Positions 17,286 through 26,110 of a stretch of DNA of 64,000 nucleotides are shown here, in pieces (position 1 is the stretch's first letter; every line of letters begins with the position of its first letter). The DNA is from Goodfellowiella coeruleoviolacea (GTDB lineage: Bacteria; Actinomycetota; Actinomycetes; Mycobacteriales; Pseudonocardiaceae): assembly GCF_024171785.1 (NCBI RefSeq), contig NZ_JAMTCK010000004.1:62001-126000 (forward strand). The letters are read 5' to 3'. Made by a program: the position numbers and the translations under genes. Under the pieces are notes generated by a model. It saw nothing but the letters and a program-made list of their open reading frames with translations. It was not told the origin of the DNA and did no database searches.

Positions 17286-18305
17286 ATGGTCGACCAGGTC
17301 ACCGCGACGCTGCTGCGCGCCGCAGAACTCACCGCGGCCGGCCAGCCCGGCCAGGCCGTGGCACTGCTCCGGCCGGTGCTGCTCAGCCACCCCGAGCACG
17401 CCGACGCCTGGTGCCACCTGGCCGCCGCCCACCTGGACGCCGGCGAACCCGACCCGGCGCTGACCGCGGCCAAGCGGGCCATCGTGCTCGGCGGCGATCC
17501 GGCCTGGGCCCAGCGGCTGGCCGCGCTGGCCCTGGCCGAACTGGACCGGCCGGCCGAGGCCGTGGTGGCCGCGCGCGAGTCGGTGCGGTGCAAGCCGCTG
17601 GACTGGCGCTGCCACGTGGTGCTGGCCGAGGCGCTGGCCAGCCACCCCACCCTGGCCGGCGACGCGCTCGGCGCGGCCCGCCGCGCGGTGGAGCTGGCCG
17701 GCGACCAGGCCCGGCCCTACCAGGTGCTCGGTGACGCGGCCATGCGCGCCAGGGACTGGGCCACCGCGCAGTGGGCCTACCGGGCCGCCCTGGACATCGA
17801 CCCGCACGACCCCGAGGTGCGCGCCAACCTCGACGCCGTGCACCGCAACCGGGCCCGCGCCGCCGGCGCCGGCGGGCTGACCGGCGCCGACCTGCCCCAG
17901 GCGCTGGCCGGTGCCGAGCGGGCACTGCGCGCCCTGGTGCGCCGGCTGGTCGGCCTGGTGGCCGTGGGCACGCTGCTGCTGCTGTTGGCCGGTCTGCCGG
18001 CACCCAGCACCGCGCTGACCGCGCCGGCCCTGCTGCTGGTCGGGCTGGCGGTGGCGGTGGCGGCGCTGCCGCTGGCGCGGATGCCGGCGGTGGGGCGGCG
18101 GCTGGTGGCCCGGGTGGCGCGGGAACGCCGGCTGGTCGGCGCCGCCGCGGCGCTGCTCGCCCTGGCCGTGCTGCTGACCGCCGGCTGGGCCCTGGCGCTG
18201 GCCTCGGGCACGAGAGGACTGAGCACGCTGGCCGTGGCGTTCGGCTGCGCGCTGGCCGCCGGCGTGCTGTGCCGACCGGGCGCGCGCCCGCGCCACCCCC
18301 GGTGA
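17286..18305 (+). CDS. TPR-repeat protein with C-terminal membrane domain
   Basis: A 339-residue protein. Residues 1-195 consist of tetratricopeptide-like helices with Ala at the usual small-residue positions (for example QPGQAVALLRPVLLSHPEHA and TAQWAYRAALDIDPHDPEVR). After a linker, four hydrophobic helices follow (such as LVGLVAVGTLLLLLAGLPAP and AAAALLALAVLLTAGWALAL), so the TPR part probably faces the cytosol on a membrane anchor. The ATG at 17286 has GGAGG six bases upstream; a GTG at 17229 lacks one. TPRs mediate protein contacts; the partner is unknown. It stands alone between unrelated genes. Confidence 0.8.
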   Translation: MVDQVTATLLRAAELTAAGQPGQAVALLRPVLLSHPEHADAWCHLAAAHLDAGEPDPALTAAKRAIVLGGDPAWAQRLAALALAELDRPAEAVVAARESVRCKPLDWRCHVVLAEALASHPTLAGDALGAARRAVELAGDQARPYQVLGDAAMRARDWATAQWAYRAALDIDPHDPEVRANLDAVHRNRARAAGAGGLTGADLPQALAGAERALRALVRRLVGLVAVGTLLLLLAGLPAPSTALTAPALLLVGLAVAVAALPLARMPAVGRRLVARVARERRLVGAAAALLALAVLLTAGWALALASGTRGLSTLAVAFGCALAAGVLCRPGARPRHPR

Positions 18306-18309
18306 TTAT

Positions 18310-18322
18310 GTCCACTGTGGAC
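18310..18322. repeat. Perfect GTCCACTGTGGAC palindrome
   Basis: A perfect copy of the recurrent palindrome five bases after the TPR gene and about 50 bases before the small secreted protein. It could act as a hairpin, but its recurrence inside coding sequence elsewhere argues for a general repeat. Confidence 0.7.
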
Positions 18323-18374
18323 TAAAAGCCCTGGTAGAGTGGGGCGGCGAAGGAGTCCATCGGGGAGCGTGTGC

Positions 18375-18767
18375 ATGGGGAGAACCGGACGGCGGCCACC
18401 GCTCCACCGGTTCCTGCTCACCCTCCTGTTCACCCTCCTGTTCGCGACGGCGGCGATCCCGGCACCCGCGACCGCGCCCAACCCGTCCACTGTGGACGCT
18501 GTTCGGCTGGCCGGTGCGCACACCCCGCCGGCCAGGACCCACCAGCGCTCCACCCACCCCGCCTGCCTCCTCGCCGCGCCCGCCAGTGCCGGCTCGCACC
18601 AGCCGCACCTGCCCGGCCAGCCCGACCTGCTGGCGCCGCGGCCCGCCGCCTTACCCGAACCGGCCCGCCACGCCCACGTCGACCGCGCCCGGCCGGACCG
18701 GACACCACGGGCCGACGCCCCGCTCCCGGTGGGCGCCAGGGCCCCGCCGTCCGCGGTTCCCGCCTAG
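18375..18767 (+). CDS. Small secreted Pro/His-rich protein of unknown function
   Basis: A 130-residue protein with a clear signal peptide: basic MGRTGRRPPLHR, hydrophobic FLLTLLFTLLFATAAI and a small-residue region PAPATA. The mature part is low in complexity, rich in Pro, Ala, His and Arg, with a single Cys (THPACLLAAP) and the stretch HQPHLPGQPD. It has no transmembrane span after the signal. The ATG at 18375 has GGGGAG eight bases upstream. It precedes a KefB-like antiporter on the same strand, 124 bases away, which suggests co-transcription. I do not recognise a family. A palindrome copy lies within its coding sequence at 18485. Confidence 0.6.
   Translation: MGRTGRRPPLHRFLLTLLFTLLFATAAIPAPATAPNPSTVDAVRLAGAHTPPARTHQRSTHPACLLAAPASAGSHQPHLPGQPDLLAPRPAALPEPARHAHVDRARPDRTPRADAPLPVGARAPPSAVPA
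18485..18497. repeat. Perfect GTCCACTGTGGAC palindrome inside a coding region
   Basis: The third perfect copy, 175 bases after the copy at 18310, this time inside the small secreted protein gene, where it encodes part of NPSTVDAV. Its presence in a reading frame shows the word is tolerated in coding DNA. Confidence 0.7.
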
Positions 18768-18891
18768 CACCGGACGGCCAGCCCAGCAGCGCGTCCGGCC
18801 GCCCCCGCCTGCCCTGGCCCCGGCCCGGCCGGCCCGCACCCGCCTCGGTGCCGCCGGCCGCTGGCCCCACCACACCGCAAGGAGGCTCTCC

Positions 18892-20097
18892 TTGACCACC
18901 GGACACGCCCTGCTCGCCGTGGGCGGCGCCTTCCTCGCCGCCGGGCTGATCGCCCGCGCCGGCGTGCGCATCGGCCTGCCCACCATCCCGCTGTTCATGC
19001 TGGCCGGTTTCCTGTTCGGTCCCAACACTCCCGGACTGTCCCTGGTGGACAGTGAGAGTGAGACGGGGATGAGCATGCTGGCCAGCCTCGGCCTGGTGTT
19101 CCTGCTGTTCTACCTCGGCCTGGAGTTCTCCCTCGACGACCTGATCTCCGGCGGGCGCAAACTGGTGCTGGCCGGTGTCGGCTACCTGGTGCTCAACATC
19201 GGCGGCGGCCTCGCCCTGGGTTTCGCCCTGGGCTGGGGCACCAGGGAGGCACTGGTGATCGCCGGGGCCGTGGGCATCTCCTCCTCGGCGATCGTCACCA
19301 AGCTGCTCGTCGAGGCGGGCCGCATGGGCAACCGCGAATCCCGGCTGATCCTCGGCATCATCGTGATCGAGGACGTGTTCCTCGCCCTCTACCTCGCCCT
19401 GCTGCAGCCGGTGCTGGACGGCGCCGACAGCCTCGGTCCCGCCCTGCTCGACATCGCCAAGGCCTTCGCGTTCCTGCTGGTGCTGGCCGCGCTCGCGCGC
19501 TGGGGCGGCGCCCTGGTCAGCAAGCTGCTCGCCTCCGCCGACGACGAACTGCTCACCGTCTGCTTCGTCGGGCTGGCCGTGCTCGGCGCGGCCGTGGCCG
19601 AGGAACTCGGCGTGTCCGACGCGATCGGCGCGTTCATGGTCGGCATGGTGCTCGGCGGCTCCCGGGTCGCGCCCCGGGTGCACAAGCTGGTGCTGCCGCT
19701 GCGCGACGCGTTCGGCGCGCTGTTCTTCTTCATCTTCGGCATGAGCATCGACCCGGGCGCGGTCGGCACGGTCGTGCTGCCGGTGCTGGTCGCCGTGCTG
19801 CTGACCATCGTGCTCAACCTGGCCGCGGGCGCGGCGGCCGCCCGGCTGCACTCCTACGACCGCCTCGCCGGCGTCAACATCGGCCTCACCGTGCTGACCA
19901 GGGGCGAGTTCTCCCTGGTGCTCGCGGCCCTGGCCAGCACGGCCGGCCTGGACGAGCGGATCGTGCCGTTCGTGGCCGGCTACGTGCTGCTGCTGGCCAT
20001 CATCGGCCCGCTCGCCGCGCTGCGCTCCGACCGGCTCACCTGGCTGCTGCCCGCCCGCCTGTTCCCGGCGGCCAGGGCGACCGGCGACCGCGGGTAG
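18892..20097 (+). CDS. KefB-like cation:proton antiporter (CPA2)
   Basis: A 401-residue integral membrane antiporter with 11-13 helices. Typical CPA2 segments include GLPTIPLFMLAGFLFGPNTP at the start, VGISSSAIVTKLLVEAGRMG, LGIIVIEDVFLALYLALLQP with the acidic pair ED, and LTRGEFSLVLAALAS near the end. There is no C-terminal TrkA-N domain, so any nucleotide regulation would come from another protein. The start is TTG at 18892, six bases after AAGGAGG; the longer upstream frame overlaps the small secreted gene. K+ or Na+ exchange for H+ is expected. Confidence 0.88.
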   Translation: MTTGHALLAVGGAFLAAGLIARAGVRIGLPTIPLFMLAGFLFGPNTPGLSLVDSESETGMSMLASLGLVFLLFYLGLEFSLDDLISGGRKLVLAGVGYLVLNIGGGLALGFALGWGTREALVIAGAVGISSSAIVTKLLVEAGRMGNRESRLILGIIVIEDVFLALYLALLQPVLDGADSLGPALLDIAKAFAFLLVLAALARWGGALVSKLLASADDELLTVCFVGLAVLGAAVAEELGVSDAIGAFMVGMVLGGSRVAPRVHKLVLPLRDAFGALFFFIFGMSIDPGAVGTVVLPVLVAVLLTIVLNLAAGAAAARLHSYDRLAGVNIGLTVLTRGEFSLVLAALASTAGLDERIVPFVAGYVLLLAIIGPLAALRSDRLTWLLPARLFPAARATGDRG

Positions 20098-20171
20098 CAC
20101 CACCGGTTACCCAGCGGTAGACGGGGGCCTCCGGCCGGGAGCAGACTCGCACGGGTCGAAAGGAGCCTGGC

Positions 20172-21356
20172 ATGAGCCCGACCGGCGCGACCCCGCCGCA
20201 CTCCACCTTCCAGAACGAGATCTACCTGCAGGGCGTCGGTGGCCAGCGGCCCGAGGTGACCACCGACCCCGAGGCACTGGAAGCCTCGGCCCGCCAGCGG
20301 CTGCGCCCCGAGGCGTTCTGGTACGTGGCCGGCGCGGCCGGCAGCGGCGCCACCGCCAGGGCCAACCGGGAGGCGTTCGACCACTGGCGGATCGTGCCGC
20401 GCATGCTGCGCGAGGCCACCGTCCGCCAGCTGGCCACCACCGTGCTGGGCACCCGGGCCAGCGCCCCGGTGCTGCTGGCCCCGGTCGGCGCCCAGTCCAT
20501 CGTGCACCCCGAGGGTGAGCTGGCCACCGCGCGCGTGGCCAGCGAACTCGGCCTGCCCGTGGTGTTGTCCACCCACTCCTCGCACACCCTGGAGGAGGTG
20601 GCCGAGGCCAACGGCGACGGCCCGCGCTGGTTCCAGCTGTACTGGCCCAACGACCCCGAGGTGTGCGTGAGCCTGCTCAACCGCGCCGCCGCCGCCGGCT
20701 ACCAGGCGCTCGTGGTCACCCTGGACACCTGGACGCTGGCCTGGCGACCACACGACCTCGACCACGGGTACCTGCCGTTCCTGCGCGGCACCGGCGTGGC
20801 CAACACCTTCGCCGACCCGGCGTTCCGCGCGACACTCGCCGCCCCACCCGAACAGGACACGCCCGCCGCCGTGCTGCGCTGGGTCGCCACCTACACCGGC
20901 ACCGACCGCGGCTGGGACCAGCTCGCGTTCCTGCGCCAGCACTGGGACCGGCCGATCCTGCTCAAGGGCATCCAGCACCCCGACGACGCCCGCCGCGCCG
21001 TGGACGCCGGCGTGGACGGGATCGTGGTGTCCAACCACGGTGGCCGCCAGGTGGACGGCGCCATCGGCTCACTGGACGCGCTGCCCGGCATCGCCGAGGC
21101 CGTCGGCGACCAGCTGGCCGTGCTGTTCGACTCCGGGGTGCGCACCGGCGCCGACATCATCAAGGCCCTCGCCCTGGGCGCTCAGGCCGTGCTGGTGGGC
21201 CGGCCCTACGTGTACGGGCTGGCCCACGACGGCGAGTCCGGGCTGCGCCAGGTGCTGCGCGGCCTGCTGGCCGACCTGGACATCACCCTGGGCCTGACCG
21301 GCCACCGCAGCCCCGCCGACCTCGGTCCCGACACCCTGTCCAGGAGCCACGCGTGA
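20172..21356 (+). CDS. FMN-dependent alpha-hydroxy-acid oxidase (lactate 2-monooxygenase-like)
   Basis: A 394-residue flavin enzyme. The FMN-binding and catalytic motif VSNHGGRQVDGAIGSLDALP places the catalytic His at about 289. FDSGVRTGADIIKALALGAQ and VLVGRPYVYGLAHDGE form the phosphate-binding end of the barrel. The N-terminal NEIYLQGVGGQRPEV stretch resembles actinobacterial lactate 2-monooxygenases, which convert L-lactate to acetate and CO2. Other 2-hydroxy acids are possible. The ATG has AAAGGAG upstream. It is translationally coupled (GTGA) to a 2-hydroxyacid dehydrogenase, so the pair probably handles one 2-hydroxy or 2-keto acid pool. Confidence 0.88.
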   Translation: MSPTGATPPHSTFQNEIYLQGVGGQRPEVTTDPEALEASARQRLRPEAFWYVAGAAGSGATARANREAFDHWRIVPRMLREATVRQLATTVLGTRASAPVLLAPVGAQSIVHPEGELATARVASELGLPVVLSTHSSHTLEEVAEANGDGPRWFQLYWPNDPEVCVSLLNRAAAAGYQALVVTLDTWTLAWRPHDLDHGYLPFLRGTGVANTFADPAFRATLAAPPEQDTPAAVLRWVATYTGTDRGWDQLAFLRQHWDRPILLKGIQHPDDARRAVDAGVDGIVVSNHGGRQVDGAIGSLDALPGIAEAVGDQLAVLFDSGVRTGADIIKALALGAQAVLVGRPYVYGLAHDGESGLRQVLRGLLADLDITLGLTGHRSPADLGPDTLSRSHA

Positions 21357-22330
21357 GAGGCCTCGTCGTCATCGCCCCGACCCTCGGCGGCGCGAAACTG
21401 GCCCAGGCACTGGGCGGCGCCCTCGCCGAGCACGAGATCACCGCCGTCGAGGACACCGGCCAGGACCGGGACGCGCTGCGCCGCGCCGAGTTCCTGCTCA
21501 CCGCGCTCGCCCCGGTGAACGCCGACCACCTGGCCGCGGCGGAAGCCCTGCGGTTCGTGCAGTGCGCCAGCCACGGCGTCGACCACGTCGACCTGGCCGC
21601 CGCCGAGCGGCACGGCGTCACCGTGAGCACCATCGGCTCCAGCCAGGCCGAGGCACAGGACGTGGCCGAGCACGCCATGGCGCTGATGCTGGCGCTGGCC
21701 AAGCAACTCGTCCCCGGCCACCAGGCCCTGCGCGACGGCGAGTGGGCACTGCCCAGGCTGCGGCCCGGCCTCACCGAGCTGTTCGGCAAGACCCTCGGCA
21801 TCGTCGGCCTCGGCGCGATCGGCCAGCAGTTGGCCCGCCGCGCCACCGCGTTCGACATGCGGATCGTCTACAGTGGACCGAGACCGGTGCCGGCGGCCGC
21901 CGACTACCGGGCCCGGCACGTGGAACTCGACGAACTGCTCGCCACCGCCGACTACGTGTCACTGCACGCGCCGCTGCGCCCGGACACCCGCCACCTGCTG
22001 GACCGGCGGCGGCTGGCCCTGATGAAGCCCACCGCCATCCTGGTCAACACCGCCCGGGGCGCCCTGGTCGACCAGGACGCGCTGGCCGAGGCCCTGGCCG
22101 CGGGCCGCCTCGGCGGCGCCGGCATCGACGTGTTCGACCCGGAACCACCCCCGGCCGACCTGGCCCTGCTGCGCGCCCCCAACGTGGTGCTGTCCCCCCA
22201 CGCCGCCGGCGTCACCCGGGAGACCGTGCTGCGCATCGCCGCCGCCGCACTCGACAACGTGCGCCGCGTGGCCGCCGGGCAACCCCCGCTCGACGTGGTC
22301 GCCGGCCCGGCTAGACCAGTGTCTGGGTGA
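21353..22330 (+). CDS. D-2-hydroxyacid dehydrogenase
   Basis: A 325-residue NAD-dependent dehydrogenase. The Rossmann motif is LGIVGLGAIGQQLARRA. The catalytic trio is visible: Arg in LVNTARGALVDQDA, Glu in FDPEPPPADL and His in LSPHAAGVTRE. The start is the GTG at 21353, overlapping the previous TGA, with AGGAG six bases upstream. It would interconvert a D-2-hydroxy acid and the 2-keto acid, or reduce glyoxylate or hydroxypyruvate. The last 20 bases overlap the 3' end of the convergent EspG-like gene. Confidence 0.9.
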   Translation: MRGLVVIAPTLGGAKLAQALGGALAEHEITAVEDTGQDRDALRRAEFLLTALAPVNADHLAAAEALRFVQCASHGVDHVDLAAAERHGVTVSTIGSSQAEAQDVAEHAMALMLALAKQLVPGHQALRDGEWALPRLRPGLTELFGKTLGIVGLGAIGQQLARRATAFDMRIVYSGPRPVPAAADYRARHVELDELLATADYVSLHAPLRPDTRHLLDRRRLALMKPTAILVNTARGALVDQDALAEALAAGRLGGAGIDVFDPEPPPADLALLRAPNVVLSPHAAGVTRETVLRIAAAALDNVRRVAAGQPPLDVVAGPARPVSG

Positions 22331-23123
22331 GCTGCTGCAGCCGGGCCACCAAGGTCCGGAACTCCGCCGGCAGGACGGTGACCCACGGGCTGCCGTCCTG
22401 ACCCGGCTGCTGCAGCGACAGGTAGCGCCCGGACTCCAGGTCCATGTAGGTCAGTGGCGCGCGGCACCGGCTGCGCTTGCCGTACCGGTCCCGGGCCGCC
22501 GCGTACAACTGGCCGCCACCCAACCGCTGCTGCTGCAGCAGCCGCCGCAACTGCTCGGCCGGCGCCGCGGCCGGCGCGCCCCCACCAGCGGCCACCAGCA
22601 GCGAGCCGCCGCCCTCCTCCTCGTAGGGGTCGCGGGCCCGCTTCGGCTTGGCGTTGAGCGCGTCAGCGGGCAGCGAGATCACGCTGCCCTTGCCCGGTGG
22701 TGCCTCGGGCAGTGCCGAGACCAGCGAGGGCGCGGCGTCCTCCGGCCGCACCGGCTCCAGCACGAACTGCAGGTCCGGGGTCATGATGATCCGCAGCGCC
22801 CGGTCCCCGTCGGAGGCCACCAGCACGGAGCGGGTGTGCCCCTCCTCGCCCCGGTTGAACCAGCCGAAGTACTCGGTGCTGGCCTGCGCGACCAGCCGCA
22901 GCGCGCCAGCGAGGTCGGGGTGCACCTTGCCGCCCCTGGCCAGCCCGCTGCGCTCCAGGTCGGCCCAGCCCTGCCGGTAGAGCCCACCCAGTTTGCTCAG
23001 GTCCTCGTCGTCATCGATGTCCGGGAACTGCGCGATCAGCGCCCGGTGCAGCTCTGGCAACCCCTCCGCCTGCCAGGCGTTGTACAACGCCACGACCGGG
23101 AGCATCACCCTGGAGCGCAGCAC
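22311..23123 (-). CDS. EspG-like ESX secretion-associated protein
   Basis: A 270-residue cytosolic protein without signal or membrane span. The N-terminal RSRVMLPVVALYNAWQAEGL and later LSLQQPGQDGSPWVTVLPAE resemble the EspG fold, whose members are chaperones that bind PE/PPE-type substrates of ESX (type VII) secretion. The GTG at 23123 directly follows GGGGGAAAC; an upstream in-frame GTG at 23153 lies in a palindrome copy and is less likely. It is the last gene of the leftward ESX accessory group, after a PPE-like protein, which fits a chaperone-substrate pairing. No secretion core genes are in the window. Confidence 0.75.
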   Translation of the reverse strand: MLRSRVMLPVVALYNAWQAEGLPELHRALIAQFPDIDDDEDLSKLGGLYRQGWADLERSGLARGGKVHPDLAGALRLVAQASTEYFGWFNRGEEGHTRSVLVASDGDRALRIIMTPDLQFVLEPVRPEDAAPSLVSALPEAPPGKGSVISLPADALNAKPKRARDPYEEEGGGSLLVAAGGGAPAAAPAEQLRRLLQQQRLGGGQLYAAARDRYGKRSRCRAPLTYMDLESGRYLSLQQPGQDGSPWVTVLPAEFRTLVARLQQLTQTLV

Positions 23124-23220
23124 GTTTCCCCCGTGTTCCTCGAATCCGTCCACAGTGGTGCGTCCCGGCAGCCGCGCTCAGCCGCCGCTCCCGGAACGCA
23201 CCCCTTCCCGATCTCGTGCC

Positions 23221-24618
23221 TCAGCGGCTGGTGTCCCCGATGACCGGCGGCGCGACCAGTTGCCCGTCACCGAACACGTCCTCGGTCTCCACGAGGTAGG
23301 ACGCGGCCTTGTGCTCCTTGTCCTCCTCGCCCTTGCCGCCGCGACCACCAGCGGCACCCATGCCACCGGCCGCGCCCATGCCACCGGCCGCGCCCATGGC
23401 GCCCCGGGCCCCGGCCGCACCCGCGCCCGCCGGCCCGAAGCCGCCACCGCGCGTCCCGGCCTGGCCCTCCTGGCCGAGCGCCGCGGCCGCCGAGCCACCC
23501 GGCCCGAACCCGCTGCCGCCCGGCCCGAAGCCACGTCCAGCCGCACCACCAACGCCACCGGCACCCATGCCACCGACACCGGGCACCCGGCCACCGAAGC
23601 CGCCGCCAGCGCCGCCCTTCATCCCACCGATGCCGCCACCGAGACCCCGGCCACCAGCACCACCGCCGGTGCCGCCCTGGCCGCCACCGAACCCGCCCGG
23701 GGGCACGAACCCGGGCACGCCGGGCACGTTCGAATCAACCGACGGCGGGCGGTAGGGAACACCGACGTTCGGCGGGGTCGTGATACCGGGACCCGGCCGC
23801 AGATCGGACTTGTGCGTCCCGTCAGACCCACCCGGCACCGAGCCGATGGGAGGCACCACGCTCCCACCGCCACCGCCGCCCCCACCGCCGTAGCCGCCAC
23901 CGCCCCCACCGGAGCCGCCACCACCGAACGGCGAGGGAATCGACCCGCCGCCATTGCCGCCACCCGGCGTGGGCACGTTGCCACCCCCGGTGTCGCCAGT
24001 CCCGCCCCCGATCTTCTCCGGCGGCTTCCCCGAATCCGGCGGCGTCACGTTCGTCTGGTCGATGCTGCCGTCCGAGCCGATCTGATCCGGAGCCGAGAAC
24101 TTGGGCATGGACGCGGTGATGGCGTTGGTCTGGCTGCCGTAGGCACTCAGAACTTGGACGTTCGCCTGGTTGACCTGCTGGCTCTGCTGGAGCTTGTCGT
24201 CGTAGTCCGTGCTCCACGGAACGAAGTCGTTGTACCAGGGCTTGTCCGGCACCTCGACCGGCTTCTGCACCGAGTTCTGCGCCTGTCGGTACGCACTACT
24301 CAACTCCGCGGACTTGTTCGACGCCTGCAGTGCGGTTTGACTGGTGGCATCGGCCCAGGTGCTCAGCGGTGAAGTCTTGCTTCGCATCTGGTCCCCGGCG
24401 GCGCCTTCCCAGCTCGCCTCTGAACTGCTGATGGCCGTGTCCAGGAGGGCGCGGACTTCGGCATGTCCTTGTGCCAGCTTCGTCCACGTGGCGTCGCTGG
24501 TGTCGGTGGACGGCCCTGGCCCCCTGCTCTCGGTGAACCAGCTGTAGATCTTCTCCGCCCCCACGCCCATCTGGATCATGGCCAGCCCGGCCATGTCCAT
24601 TTCGACGTCGCCTGCCAT
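23221..24618 (-). CDS. Gly-rich PPE-like ESX substrate
   Basis: A 465-residue protein. The N-terminal 160 residues are helical and polar with a WxG-like turn (SSSEASWEGAAGDQM) and look like a PPE or WXG helical pair. The remainder is long, low-complexity Gly/Pro/Ser sequence with runs of Gly and repeated GAAGGM units. The charged end contains GKGEEDKEHKAASYLVETED. No signal peptide is present, as expected for type VII export. The ATG overlaps the TAA of the DUF3558 gene (TAATG) with AAGGGGGG upstream. The similar TAGDVNMDMA start of a stub at 26111 suggests that the gene was once present in more than one copy. Confidence 0.75.
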   Translation of the reverse strand: MAGDVEMDMAGLAMIQMGVGAEKIYSWFTESRGPGPSTDTSDATWTKLAQGHAEVRALLDTAISSSEASWEGAAGDQMRSKTSPLSTWADATSQTALQASNKSAELSSAYRQAQNSVQKPVEVPDKPWYNDFVPWSTDYDDKLQQSQQVNQANVQVLSAYGSQTNAITASMPKFSAPDQIGSDGSIDQTNVTPPDSGKPPEKIGGGTGDTGGGNVPTPGGGNGGGSIPSPFGGGGSGGGGGGYGGGGGGGGGSVVPPIGSVPGGSDGTHKSDLRPGPGITTPPNVGVPYRPPSVDSNVPGVPGFVPPGGFGGGQGGTGGGAGGRGLGGGIGGMKGGAGGGFGGRVPGVGGMGAGGVGGAAGRGFGPGGSGFGPGGSAAAALGQEGQAGTRGGGFGPAGAGAAGARGAMGAAGGMGAAGGMGAAGGRGGKGEEDKEHKAASYLVETEDVFGDGQLVAPPVIGDTSR

Positions 24619-25259
24619 TATCTGCCCCCCTTCAGATTGCTCACTACCAGCCCCGCGATTTGCGATGACACGTTGCAGGGGCTCGTGTACTCCGCTGAAC
24701 TGCGATCGTGCAGGTTTACCTGAATCATGAAACCTGCGCCCTTCGCTGTTCCGACAGCGGTGGAGCAGTCACCCTGCGAAGCGTTTGTTCCGTCGAAATT
24801 GACGGAAGGGTATCCGGTGACCTCGCCTGGCCTGAAAACGGGATAACTGTCCTTCTTCTGATAAATTCCGTCCAGGCCGTTGATCTTCTCCAGCGTGGAC
24901 AGGGTGAAGTTCAGGCCGCGTACCCGATCATCTGCTTTGTATTCGCACTGGGCGCCAGTTGTTCCCTGGTCGGGTGTGCCTGCTTTCGAGATTCCGAAGC
25001 TGCTCAACTGGTCTGACTTGAGCAGTTCGCACTCTGAGCCGGAGAACTTGCTCAGGTCCAACTCCGGCTCGTTGATCGTCGGAGCTTCTCCTGTTGCCGA
25101 GGAGTCTGTTGAGCCACTGTTCGAGGTGGCGGGCGTGCCCTTGCTGGTAGGGGCGGGAGTTGTGGTGCCGGAAGCTTGTCCAGGACTTTCGTTGGAGCAC
25201 CCAGCTAGGGCAACAAGTGTCGCGCTCACGGCAATGGCGGCCAGAGTTGTACGCCTCAC
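24618..25259 (-). CDS. DUF3558 lipoprotein, copy A
   Basis: A 213-residue lipoprotein. The signal MRRTTLAAIAVSATLVALAG ends in a lipobox with acceptor Cys (LAGC). A Ser/Thr/Pro linker follows, then a DUF3558 domain with cysteines in GSECELLKSDQLSSFGI, GAQCEYKAD, QGDCSTAVG and SPCNVSSQ. The GTG start overlaps the stop of the preceding small ESX gene, and its own stop overlaps the PPE-like start. This places it in the middle of a three-gene translationally coupled unit. DUF3558 function is unknown; surface attachment next to type VII substrates is supported by position. Confidence 0.88.
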   Translation of the reverse strand: MRRTTLAAIAVSATLVALAGCSNESPGQASGTTTPAPTSKGTPATSNSGSTDSSATGEAPTINEPELDLSKFSGSECELLKSDQLSSFGISKAGTPDQGTTGAQCEYKADDRVRGLNFTLSTLEKINGLDGIYQKKDSYPVFRPGEVTGYPSVNFDGTNASQGDCSTAVGTAKGAGFMIQVNLHDRSSAEYTSPCNVSSQIAGLVVSNLKGGR

Positions 25260-25726
25260 TGATTTGCTCCTCCGGAGCTGAAAGCCTGCTGGTTTGCTTC
25301 TTCTGTCTGGCGGTACTGTTTCAGGGCTGCATCGATGTTCTCAATCGTTGTTTGCAGGGAGTCGCGCGCCAGTTTGTTTGCCCATCGATAACCCCCTTCT
25401 TTATCTCCGGCAGTATCACGCGTCGCTAGTGTGGCGTATCCGCTGTAAGGGTCCTTGCCGGGAGAGGGGATCTCGGTGATCGGCCCTGCTTCGTTGTAGA
25501 GTTCTTCAAGGCGATCCCGTGCGGCGAGCAGCCCGTTCATGAGTCGTTCCGCCTCGTCTGGGGCAACACTGAAGTTCGTGCTCGCCACGCCGGACAGTGC
25601 GCCACCGGCTCCCATGACAGGGGTCTGTGCGACGAAGTTGACGCGCTGCGCGGCGGCGCCGACCGCTGCTCCGGCTGCTGCTCCGACAGCCGCACCGATC
25701 GCACCGCCGACGTCGCTGGTCGCCAT
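25256..25726 (-). CDS. Small ESX-type helical protein, intact copy A
   Basis: A 156-residue protein. The N-terminus is Gly/Ala-rich (MATSDVGGAIGAAVGAAAGA), then a helical region SVAPDEAERLMNGLLAARDR with LEELYNEAG, and a C-terminal helix ENIDAALKQYRQTEEANQQA. Size and helical character suit an ESX/WXG-type partner, though no classical WxG is present. The ATG at 25726 follows AGGGGAGC at good spacing; a longer frame adds 9 residues of leader. The stop overlaps the DUF3558 start. Two damaged copies of this gene lie at 26797-27052 and 27954-28425. Confidence 0.7.
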   Translation of the reverse strand: MATSDVGGAIGAAVGAAAGAAVGAAAQRVNFVAQTPVMGAGGALSGVASTNFSVAPDEAERLMNGLLAARDRLEELYNEAGPITEIPSPGKDPYSGYATLATRDTAGDKEGGYRWANKLARDSLQTTIENIDAALKQYRQTEEANQQAFSSGGANQ

Positions 25727-25770
25727 GGTCCTGCTCCCCTCAGTGCCTACCACTCCTCCTCTTAGAGGAT

Positions 25771-26060
25771 GATGTCACAGGGTTGGTTCCCGAAAGCTCG
25801 GGTTCGGCATCTTCACGGGGCGGGGACGGCGGCGGTCCGGAGAGCGGGTCGACCACTCCCCGGATCACCGGGATGAGTCGGACATTTGCCTGGTGGCTGA
25901 CGTCAGTTGGGCAGGGTGGTGGCCAGTTTCTTGGCTGCCGGGGTCAGTGCGGTGGCGATCTTGGTCAGGTCGTCGCCGACCCACTTGGCGGGTCCCGTGT
26001 CGTCGCCGACCTTCTCGGTCGCGGGCACGGGCTTGCCGGTAAGGGTGACCGTGGGGAGCC
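25771..26060 (-). pseudogene. Duplicated, internally deleted tail of the 472-aa membrane protein gene
   Basis: This stretch is nearly identical to 28471-28820, which holds the 3' end of the intact 472-aa gene and its downstream region. The shared stop is at 25903, and the reading frame still ends in DDLTKIATALTPAAKKLATT. About 75 bases present in the intact copy (the part encoding the ACVSVIGSPEYHFRVGR segment) are missing, and homology ends before 26100, so only a 67-codon remnant remains. It is a broken duplicate produced together with the adjacent small ESX gene. Confidence 0.8.
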
Positions 26061-26110
26061 GGGGCCGCAGCAGATGCCGAAGTCCGCGTCTGATCGTCAG
26101 CCGCACATCC

